Shown here one piece after another: positions 31,157 to 37,526 of a stretch of 37,526 nt of DNA. The translations under genes were made by a program, and so were the position numbers. Each line of letters opens with the position of its first letter. Positions within the stretch are counted from its first letter, which is position 1. The stretch comes from Microvirga aerilata (GTDB lineage: Bacteria > Pseudomonadota > Alphaproteobacteria > Rhizobiales > Beijerinckiaceae), in NCBI RefSeq assembly GCF_016743775.1, contig NZ_JAEQMY010000048.1, positions 1 through 37,526 on the forward strand, in the 5' to 3' direction. Below the pieces are notes generated by a model that was given only the letters and a program-made list of their open reading frames with translations, was not told the origin of the DNA and made no database searches.

Positions 31157-32794
31157 TCAGGCCGAGGCCTGAGCGGGTTGGTCGAGTGGCAGGCAGCCGC
31201 GCGCCTCGAGTTCCGCTCGGACGTCCTTCTTGGTGATCTTGCCGTAACCGGACTTGGGCAGGGCATCCCAGAAAAACACGCGCTTCGGAAGCTTGTAGCG
31301 GGCGACCTTGCCCTCCAGCCAGGCAAGAAGTTCCGGCTCGTTGAGCGTAGCGTTTGGCCGCAGCACGCAGACCGCCACGCCAACCTCACCCCAGGTCCTG
31401 TCCGGCACGCCGAGGATGGCGACCTCCGCGATCGCCGGGTGGGTCAGGATCTTCTCCTCGGTCTCACGCGGGTAGACATTCGAGCCGCCGGATATGTACA
31501 TGTCGGAGGCTCGACCTGTGATATAGAGGAACCCTTCCTCGTCGAGGTGGCCGAGATCGCCGGTCCGGAACCAGCCGTCGCGGAAGGCCTTCGCGTTGGC
31601 TTCGGGGTTGTCGTAGTAGCCCGCGAATACGGCCGGACCGCAGACGCAGATCTCCCCCGTCTCACCTGCCTTGAGCTCGCGGCCCTGGTCATCCTGGATC
31701 GAGACCTGCATCCCAATGCGCTCGTAGCCGCAGGTACCCACTTTCACGCCGGGTGCATCTTCGGTCTCGTGGAGCGCAGGCGGAAGCACAGTGATGTTGC
31801 CCGTGACCTCGCCGAGCCCAAAATACTGAACCAGCACCTTTCCGAGCTTCCTGAGGGCGTGCTTCTGGTCCTCCCGGTACATGGGTGCACCCGCGTAGAT
31901 CATGTAGCGCAGGGACGAGTGGTCGTGCGCGTCGACCGATGGGTGTTCGGTCAGCATCTTCACGATGGTGGGAACCGTAAACATATTGGTGATCCGCCAA
32001 TGCGCGACCAGGTCCCAGGCCTCGTCGGCATCGAACCGGTCGCTCTTGAGCAGGACGGTCTTGACGCCCCGGGCCACCTGCACGAGCTGGTGGATGCCCG
32101 CTCCGTGCGAGAGCGGAGCCAGGACCAGGGAGGCGTCCCGATGCGTGGTGCCCGGCATCAGGTCGCAGAGATGGTTCGTGATCACGAAAGCCATCTGGCC
32201 ATGGGTGAGAACGGCAGCCTTGGGACGTCCCGTCGTGCCCGACGTGTAGAAGAACCAGCACGGATCGTCGTGCTCGACCGACGCAATCGGTACGCTCTGT
32301 CCGGAGTGCTGTGTGACGAGGGCGTCGTAATCCTCGCCGAACGCCGAGGCGCCGATGGAGACGACGAAGCGGATCGCCGGAGCGGCCTCGCGCGCGGCGG
32401 CGACATACTCCGGGAAGTCGCAATGGCAGATCATCGCGGAGGCGCCGCTCGACTGGGCGAGATAAGCCACCTCGCCCGGGGTTTGGCGATAGTTTGTCGG
32501 CACCCAGACGGCACCCAGCCGGAAGCAGGCGAACATCGACTCGAACATCTGGTTGCCGTTCTTGGACTGCACCAGGATGCGGTCGCCCTTCTTCACGCCC
32601 CGTGCGGCAAGGGCCGCCGCCATGGCGTCCACTCGCTGATCGAGCTCGGCCCATGTCCAGGTATCCTCGCCCCGGACGAAGCCGATCTCGCCGCCATATC
32701 GCCGCGCCACCTGACGCAGGAAGTGGGAGAGGTTCATGACCCGCTTGGAGACTGGCGCAACGCCGCCCGCGGGAGCTTGATCGAGGCTCGTCAT
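31157..32794 (-). CDS. Acyl-CoA ligase (AMP-dependent, ANL superfamily)
   Basis: A 545-aa ligase that should activate a carboxylic acid to its CoA thioester with ATP. Motifs: P-loop YTSGTTGRPK (183-192), aromatic/acid motif YFGLGEVTGN, the hinge region GWFRTGDLG and ITGRASDMYISGG, and the catalytic Lys in KSGYGKITKKDV. It resembles long/medium-chain and aromatic acyl-CoA ligases (FadD/MenE-like). Substrate is not predictable. It overlaps the thiolase by 4 nt (ATGA), a sign of coupled expression. Confidence 0.92.
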   Translation of the reverse strand: MTSLDQAPAGGVAPVSKRVMNLSHFLRQVARRYGGEIGFVRGEDTWTWAELDQRVDAMAAALAARGVKKGDRILVQSKNGNQMFESMFACFRLGAVWVPTNYRQTPGEVAYLAQSSGASAMICHCDFPEYVAAAREAAPAIRFVVSIGASAFGEDYDALVTQHSGQSVPIASVEHDDPCWFFYTSGTTGRPKAAVLTHGQMAFVITNHLCDLMPGTTHRDASLVLAPLSHGAGIHQLVQVARGVKTVLLKSDRFDADEAWDLVAHWRITNMFTVPTIVKMLTEHPSVDAHDHSSLRYMIYAGAPMYREDQKHALRKLGKVLVQYFGLGEVTGNITVLPPALHETEDAPGVKVGTCGYERIGMQVSIQDDQGRELKAGETGEICVCGPAVFAGYYDNPEANAKAFRDGWFRTGDLGHLDEEGFLYITGRASDMYISGGSNVYPRETEEKILTHPAIAEVAILGVPDRTWGEVGVAVCVLRPNATLNEPELLAWLEGKVARYKLPKRVFFWDALPKSGYGKITKKDVRAELEARGCLPLDQPAQASA

Positions 32795-33960
32795 TTGCGT
32801 CGCTCCAGGATGGACACGTAGTTGGCGACAGCCGCACCGCCCATGTTGAAAACGCCCGCGAGCTTGGCGTCCGGGATCTGCATGTCGCCAGCCTGGTTCA
32901 TGAGCTGGAGGCAGGCCATGACGTGCATCGATACGCCAGTCGCGCCGACTGGGTGCCCCTTTGACTTGAGACCGCCGGAAGGGTTGATCGGCAGGCGGCC
33001 GTCCTTCTGTGCAATGCCTTCACGAACGACACGGTAGCCTTCTCCCGGAGCGGCGAGTCCCATTGCCTCGTACTCGATAAGCTCGGCGATGGTGAAGCAG
33101 TCATGGGTCTCGACGAAGTCGAGATCGTCCAGGGTGATGCCGGCACCTGCGCGCGCCTTGTCCCAGGCCATCCGGGCACCGGCGAAGGCCGTCGGGTCAC
33201 GCCGCGAGAGCGGCAGGATGTCATTGACGTGCTGGCGGGTGCGGAAGGCGATTGCCTGCTGGAGGCGCTCAGCCGTCTCCTCGTCCGCCACGACGAGAGC
33301 CGCCGCCCCATCCGAGATCAGCGAGCAGTCGGTCCGCCGCAGGGGCGCTGCCACATAGGGATTTTTGTCGGACACGACGTTGCAGAACTCGAAGCCGAAG
33401 TCGCGCCGCATCTGTGCGTAGGGGTTCGCGACGCCGTTCCTGTGGTTCTTGGCGGAGATATGAGCCAGTTCCTCGCTCCGGTCACCGTAGCGCTGGAAGT
33501 AGTTCTGCGCGATCCGGCCGAACACACCGGCAAAGCCGCCGTCGATGTCTGCTTCTTCCTTCCGGTACGAGGCGCTCAGCAGGATATCGCTGGTTTCGAC
33601 TACTGGCTTGGCAGTCATCTTCTCGGCCCCGACGACCAAGGCGACTCGTCCGCGACCGCTCTCGATGAAGTCGAGAGCTGTATAGAGTGCGGCCGATCCC
33701 GTCCCACACGCATTCTCTACGCGGGTCGCCGGAACGTAGGCGAGAGCCGGATGATCGAGCGCAACCTGGGCGGCCTCGAAGCCCTGCTTCGAGAAGCCAT
33801 TGTTCATAACGCCGACATAGATCCCGTCGACGTCCTCAGGTCCGACCCCAGCGTGAGCGAGAGCCTCGCCCGAAACTCGCGCCATTAGGCTTTCGACGTC
33901 GGGATCATCCAATTTGCCGAAGGGTGTATGAGCCCAACCAACAATACAAGCACGTGTCAT
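32791..33960 (-). CDS. Thiolase-family acetyl-CoA acetyltransferase (SCPx-like)
   Basis: A 389-aa thiolase. The acylated Cys85 is in ENACGTGSAA, and GHPVGATG carries the active-site His; VETHDCFTIAE is the SCP-x-like motif replacing the NEAFA of classical thiolases. Near the C-terminus the usual CxG is replaced by NMGGAAV, as in other SCPx-type members. ATG 33960 has AAGGAA upstream. It probably performs the final carbon-carbon cleavage of a 3-oxoacyl-CoA, although some members of this group act on branched or steroid side chains. Confidence 0.88.
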   Translation of the reverse strand: MTRACIVGWAHTPFGKLDDPDVESLMARVSGEALAHAGVGPEDVDGIYVGVMNNGFSKQGFEAAQVALDHPALAYVPATRVENACGTGSAALYTALDFIESGRGRVALVVGAEKMTAKPVVETSDILLSASYRKEEADIDGGFAGVFGRIAQNYFQRYGDRSEELAHISAKNHRNGVANPYAQMRRDFGFEFCNVVSDKNPYVAAPLRRTDCSLISDGAAALVVADEETAERLQQAIAFRTRQHVNDILPLSRRDPTAFAGARMAWDKARAGAGITLDDLDFVETHDCFTIAELIEYEAMGLAAPGEGYRVVREGIAQKDGRLPINPSGGLKSKGHPVGATGVSMHVMACLQLMNQAGDMQIPDAKLAGVFNMGGAAVANYVSILERRK

Positions 33961-34048
33961 GTCTGCAATTCCTTCAATTTGTAATTCGATGTCGTGTTGT
34001 CGTACGCTTACTGGTCGAGCGACCCTCAAGGCTTGCCGGCGAAGGTCG

Positions 34049-35920
34049 TTAGAGGAGCCCAATGGAGATCCAGGGCACCGTGGCGATTATGACGAGACCA
34101 ACGAGCAACGCCACGAGGTACGGCCAGATCGCGCCGATGGCCTCATCCGGCGGGACGTTGCCGATCTTGCAGGCGAGGTAGAAGCCCACGCCGATCGGTG
34201 GTGCCATGAGGCCGATGTTCATCGCCGTGACCATGACCATCGCGTAGTGGATGTCGTTGATCCCGAGGTTCTTCGCGATCGGGAACATCAGCGGAGCCAT
34301 CAGCACGATGGCTGGTAGGCCCTCGAGCACGCTGCCCAGGATCAGGAACACTACAATGGTCACAGCCATGAACGAGAGCCAGCCGCCGGGTAGGCCTGTC
34401 ATGAACGTCGCGAGGCTCTGGGCGACGCCAGCCTGCGTAATCGCCCACGCCATCGCGAGAGCGGTGCCGAGGATCAGCAGGATCGATCCGGTGAGAGCTG
34501 CCGTCTCCACGAGCATACCGTAAAACGTGCGCCAACCGATGCCGCCGTAGAGGACAATGCCGACGAACAGGGCATAGATCACCGCAATGGTCGAGACCTC
34601 GGTGGCCGTCGCCACGCCGCCAGCCACCGTGCTGCGAATGAGGAACGGCAGAACGAGGGCAGGCGCCGCAACAAGGAGAGTGCGTCCCACAAGAGAGAGA
34701 GGCGCCCGGCTCACCTTGGACATGTCTTCGTGCCGGCTCTTCCAGCGGGCCAGGATCGCCAAGACCGCGAGCAGGACCATGGCGACCACGATGCCGCTGG
34801 TGAACAGGCCCGCAATGGAAACGCCTGCAACAGAGCCTAGCACGATCAGGACGATGCTGGGCGGCACGGTGTCGGCCATGGCAGCTCCCGTCGCAAGCAG
34901 CGCGATCATCTCCCGCGGGCTATGGCCGCGACGCTTCATCTCCGGGAAGAGCGCCGGAGCGACAGTGGCCATGTCGGAGACCTTGGAGCCGGAAATGCCG
35001 GAAACCACGAAGAGCGAGCCGAGCAGCACGTAGGACATGCCGGCGCGGACATGGCCGAGCAGCGAGGCCAGGAAATCGATGATGGCCTTGCCCATGCCCG
35101 TGGCATCGAGGATGCAGCCCAGGAAGACGAAGATCGGAACCGACAGCAGGATCAGGCCGGACATGCCCTCATCCATGCGGCCAATCATGACGAAGCTTGG
35201 GACTTGTGTCGCGAAGGCAAGGTAGCTCAGCGTGCCGATGCCGAAGCAGAACGCGATGGGAACACCGGCAACGAGACATGCGGCGACGAATACGACGAGG
35301 AAGAGAACGATCTTGCCGTTGCCGAGTCTGACGAGGGAGGGCGAGAAGTACCACAGCAGGCCAGCAATCATGGCAATCACGAGGGCCGAGACAATCAGGT
35401 CCCGCCACGATGAAGTCCGGAGGGCATACGCGAGCACGATGCCCAGCATGGCAACCATGCCGAAGGGAATGGCGGCCGCGCGGAAAGTGTTCGGAATTTC
35501 CAGTGCGGGCGTGGTGATGTACCACTCCTCCATCGCATAGTCGAAGGCCGGAGGCCCCAGCGACAGCAGGAAGGTGGCGATCACCAAAAGCCCGAAGGTC
35601 TCCACGAACCGCTGTGTCCGCTCCGGCATCATGTTCAGGAACAGCGTTAGCCTGAGGTGCTCATTACGATCGAGTGCAATCGCTGACCCGAGCATTGCGA
35701 GCCACAGAAAGCATAGTGATGCGACTTCATCGATCCACACCACCGGAATCGAGAATAAATAGCGGGAGATGACGCCAGCCAGCAACAGGACAATGATAGC
35801 GACCAGCAGGGCCGACGAAACGATCTCAAAAGGCCTGAGAAGGCGGGAGCCTGGCCGGATATCGTCCTCGACGACGGGCACGGATTCCGGCGCGGCGAGC
35901 ACGTGTGCGGAGGAAGTCAT
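34049..35920 (-). CDS. TRAP transporter fused small-large membrane subunits (DctQM)
   Basis: A 623-aa inner-membrane protein. Residues 1 to about 190 are the DctQ part, with four helices and the motif VVWIDEVASLCFLWLAMLGS; then the DctM part (about 195-623) has some twelve helices with ISGSKVSDMATVAP and GLMAPPIGVGFYLACKIG. It uses the sodium gradient to import substrate delivered by DctP. ATG 35920 has AGGAG 8 nt upstream; the frame extends further without support. It is 110 nt after dctP. Confidence 0.92.
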   Translation of the reverse strand: MTSSAHVLAAPESVPVVEDDIRPGSRLLRPFEIVSSALLVAIIVLLLAGVISRYLFSIPVVWIDEVASLCFLWLAMLGSAIALDRNEHLRLTLFLNMMPERTQRFVETFGLLVIATFLLSLGPPAFDYAMEEWYITTPALEIPNTFRAAAIPFGMVAMLGIVLAYALRTSSWRDLIVSALVIAMIAGLLWYFSPSLVRLGNGKIVLFLVVFVAACLVAGVPIAFCFGIGTLSYLAFATQVPSFVMIGRMDEGMSGLILLSVPIFVFLGCILDATGMGKAIIDFLASLLGHVRAGMSYVLLGSLFVVSGISGSKVSDMATVAPALFPEMKRRGHSPREMIALLATGAAMADTVPPSIVLIVLGSVAGVSIAGLFTSGIVVAMVLLAVLAILARWKSRHEDMSKVSRAPLSLVGRTLLVAAPALVLPFLIRSTVAGGVATATEVSTIAVIYALFVGIVLYGGIGWRTFYGMLVETAALTGSILLILGTALAMAWAITQAGVAQSLATFMTGLPGGWLSFMAVTIVVFLILGSVLEGLPAIVLMAPLMFPIAKNLGINDIHYAMVMVTAMNIGLMAPPIGVGFYLACKIGNVPPDEAIGAIWPYLVALLVGLVIIATVPWISIGLL

Positions 35921-36030
35921 GTCCAACGCTCCTATGGATTTGTGGGGATCACGTCCGATGGACGGAGAGGCGTCCGATCCGCGGACGCCTCTCCCTCGGC
36001 AGCAGAAGCGTGATTGCTGGTATCGATCGC

Positions 36031-37050
36031 CTAAACCAGGGTGCCGACGGACTTCTCGAGGATGGCCCAGGCTTCGTCGCCGTACTTGCCCTTCCATTCG
36101 CTATAGAACCCGGCCTTGCGCAGCTTATCGCGGAACGGCGCTGGATCAGGCTGGTTGACAACCATGCCCTTTGCAGCGAGCTCCTGCTGAACGGTGGAGT
36201 TGAGCTTGGCCACGTCCTCGCGCTGTTTTTCCCCTGCTGCGTTGATGTGCTTGGCCACAACTGTGCGAACATCCTGGGGCAGTCGCTCCCAGGCGCGGCG
36301 GTTGCCCAGGAACCAGAACCCGTCCCACATATGGTTGGTCATGGAGAGGTATTTCTGCACCTCATACAGCTTCGCGGTCGAGATGATGGCCAGCGGGTTC
36401 TCCTGACCGTCGACCACCTTGGTCTGAAGTGCCGTATAGGTTTCGTTGAAGTTGATCGACGTGGGCGCAGACTCAAATGCCTTGTACATGGACGTCCAGA
36501 GCGGCGAAGGAGGCACGCGAAGCTTCATGCCGCGCAGGTCGTCCGGCGTGCTGATCGGTTTCGTCGAGGCCGTGGTTTGCCGGAAGCCGTTATCCCAGAT
36601 CTTGTCCATAACAACGAGGTTTGCCTTGGCGATCTGCTGACGAACGTAAGCGCCGAGATCGCCATCCATGGCCTTCCAGACGGTTGCATAATCTGGGAAA
36701 GCAAAGCCCATCCCGTTGATCGAGGCGGCCGGCACGAGCGTCGACAGGATTAGGCCCGACAGGGTAAAGAACTCAACACCGCCCGAGCGCACTTGGCTGA
36801 GCGTGTCGGTATCGGAGCCGAGCTGACTGCTGGGGAAGATTTGCATCTCGAAGCGGCCATTGGTCTCGGCCTTGATGGCCGCGGCCATTTCCTGAGCCCG
36901 CACGTTCATTGGATGCGTAGTCGGCAGATTGTTCGCGTACTTGTAGGTGAACTCGACCTGCTGGGCGCGTGCGATGAACGGCGCTCCTACGACCCCGCCT
37001 GCGAATGCGGTTGAGCCGGCAATGAGCAGACGGCGACGAGAGATAATCAT
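36031..37050 (-). CDS. TRAP transporter solute-binding protein (DctP family)
   Basis: A 339-aa periplasmic binding protein with a Tat-like leader (SRRRLLIAGSTAFAGG, cleavage near 30, ARA). The family signature is DLRGMKLRVPPSPLWTSMYK, in which the conserved Arg normally pairs with a substrate carboxylate, followed by FNETYTALQTKVVDGQENPL. So the ligand is likely a carboxylic acid. Strong ribosome site AGGAGG. It is the first gene of the catabolic operon; an IclR-type operator lies 54 nt upstream. Confidence 0.92.
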   Translation of the reverse strand: MIISRRRLLIAGSTAFAGGVVGAPFIARAQQVEFTYKYANNLPTTHPMNVRAQEMAAAIKAETNGRFEMQIFPSSQLGSDTDTLSQVRSGGVEFFTLSGLILSTLVPAASINGMGFAFPDYATVWKAMDGDLGAYVRQQIAKANLVVMDKIWDNGFRQTTASTKPISTPDDLRGMKLRVPPSPLWTSMYKAFESAPTSINFNETYTALQTKVVDGQENPLAIISTAKLYEVQKYLSMTNHMWDGFWFLGNRRAWERLPQDVRTVVAKHINAAGEKQREDVAKLNSTVQQELAAKGMVVNQPDPAPFRDKLRKAGFYSEWKGKYGDEAWAILEKSVGTLV

Positions 37051-37103
37051 ATAAACCTCCTGGCAGGCCTCACTGGACCTTTGCGTTTCCTTGGATCTTT
37101 TAG

Positions 37104-37120
37104 GGTCCATCGAATGGACC
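37104..37120. promoter_or_regulatory. Putative IclR operator 1
   Basis: A perfect palindrome GGTCCAT-CGA-ATGGACC, 7-nt arms with 3-nt spacer. Its form suits an IclR-family dimer. It lies between dctP and the divergent regulator gene, closer to dctP. The half-site TGGACC recurs at 37074-37079. Confidence 0.7.
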
Positions 37121-37138
37121 TTCTTATTGTCTTGGGCT

Positions 37139-37167
37139 AAGAAGAACGCTACAACACACTTTGTCAA
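37139..37167 (-). promoter_or_regulatory. Tentative promoter of the TRAP/PPC operon
   Basis: On the minus strand a perfect TTGACA (37167-37162) is followed after 17 nt by a poor -10 (CTTCTT, 37144-37139). Operator 1 would lie just past the start point, as expected for repression. The weak -10 keeps this tentative. Confidence 0.35.
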
Positions 37168-37213
37168 ACGATAATTATCTCTCCTTCGAATAACCCGTCG
37201 GGCAGGCTCTAGA

Positions 37214-37230
37214 GGTCCACATAATGGAAC
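37214..37230. promoter_or_regulatory. Putative IclR operator 2, overlapping the regulator start codon
   Basis: GGTCCAC-ATA-ATGGAAC, an imperfect copy of operator 1 with the same spacing (12 of 14 arm bases identical). It covers the first codons of the IclR gene (ATG at 37224), suggesting autorepression. Confidence 0.6.
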
Positions 37231-37526
37231 ACCCAAAGAGGACGTCAGCCAGAACGGCCGTGCAGACGATTGGCGATGCCGCTGCCGGCGGCGCTCAAAG
37301 CATCGACCGTGCCGCCACCCTGCTCCTCCTCGTTGGTCGGGCAGGGCCCTCGGGCGCTCGCCTCTCGGAGCTTGTCGAGCAGTGCGATCTTTCCAAGCCG
37401 ACCGTCCGCCGGATGCTTCTCGCATTGGTAAGGGCAGGCCTTCTCGACCAAGATCCGGAAACACGACGCTACTACATTGGACCTGAAATCTACGTTCTGG
37501 GCACCCTCGCAAGCACTCGTTTCGGC
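37224..37526 (+). CDS. IclR-family transcriptional regulator, 3' partial
   Basis: The first 101 residues are present; the window ends inside the gene. The winged helix-turn-helix reads AQSIDRAATLLLLVGRAGPS, LSELVEQCDLSKPTVRRMLL and LVRAGLLDQDPETRRYYIGP, as in IclR N-terminal domains; the effector-binding domain lies beyond. It is divergent from the TRAP/PPC operon, the usual arrangement for the controlling regulator, and two matching palindromes lie between (37104 and 37214). The only start with sense is ATG 37224, inside operator 2; ribosome site AGAGG lies 7-8 nt upstream and is part of the same operator. Confidence 0.88.
   Translation, partial: MEHPKRTSARTAVQTIGDAAAGGAQSIDRAATLLLLVGRAGPSGARLSELVEQCDLSKPTVRRMLLALVRAGLLDQDPETRRYYIGPEIYVLGTLASTRFG

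Noticed and set aside
30278..32821. Long open frame (847 aa) on the plus strand
   Set aside because: Antisense to the SDR and acyl-CoA ligase, whose motifs are intact; its own translation shows no family and has biased composition.
1..37526. CRISPR arrays, tRNA and rRNA genes, prophage or defence systems
   Set aside because: No regularly spaced repeats, cloverleaf-like genes, rRNA segments or phage/defence genes were recognised when reading both strands.

Overview
The window looks like the chromosome or a large replicon of a GC-rich alphaproteobacterium of the Hyphomicrobiales (Rhizobiales), possibly Microvirga- or Methylobacterium-like. Grounds: several HWE/HisKA_2-type sensor kinases, a close match to an EcfG general-stress promoter, many short conserved hypothetical proteins typical of that order, and high-GC codon use. 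The genus is inference only. No tRNA, rRNA or CRISPR array was seen. LAYOUT. (1) 1-8010: the 3' part of an IS3-type element (1-960) has inserted into a PAS-GAF sensor gene (961-2174) that also carries a frameshift. It is followed by an intact HWE kinase (2217-3914), a five-PAS hybrid kinase (4169-7411) and a single-domain response regulator (7621-8010) with an EcfG-type promoter, all on the minus strand. (2) 8280-9559: a small conserved protein, a dispersed repeat and an atypical SDR. (3) 9650-18269: a ten-gene copper/metal resistance island on the plus strand. It starts at a CueR-type operator and encodes two HMA-like proteins, a DUF4396 membrane protein, a cupredoxin, a His-rich secreted protein, an RND adaptor with an unusual N-terminal extension, an HME-RND pump, a small periplasmic protein, a DUF305 protein and a DUF411 protein. 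(4) 18270-21420: a decaying stretch holding a second copy of the dispersed repeat, a degenerate receiver-domain pseudogene, a gene that has lost its start, a frameshifted small gene and a 5' fragment of a transglutaminase-like gene. It ends in an IS630-type element (20361-21417) with TA duplication and matching inverted repeats, inserted in the stop codon of a 47-aa gene. (5) 21580-25679: DUF2934 protein, PRC-barrel secreted protein, a receiver protein with no normal start codon, a PAS/HisKA_2 kinase, a cold-shock protein with terminator, and short conserved proteins. (6) 26152-37526: an eleven-gene minus-strand operon with a divergent IclR-family regulator (cut by the window end). The operon encodes a TRAP transporter (DctP and fused DctQM), thiolase, acyl-CoA ligase, two SDRs, a gamma-carbonic-anhydrase/PaaY-like hexapeptide protein, an alpha/beta hydrolase and three PPC/DUF296 genes. 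Two PPC genes are adjacent split halves and the third is a fusion of both halves. HOW IT WORKS TOGETHER. The copper island should detoxify copper or a related metal in the periplasm under MerR-type control. The last operon probably imports an organic acid, activates it to a CoA thioester and degrades it under IclR control; its substrate and the role of the paired PPC proteins are unknown and are the most promising candidate for an undescribed system here.
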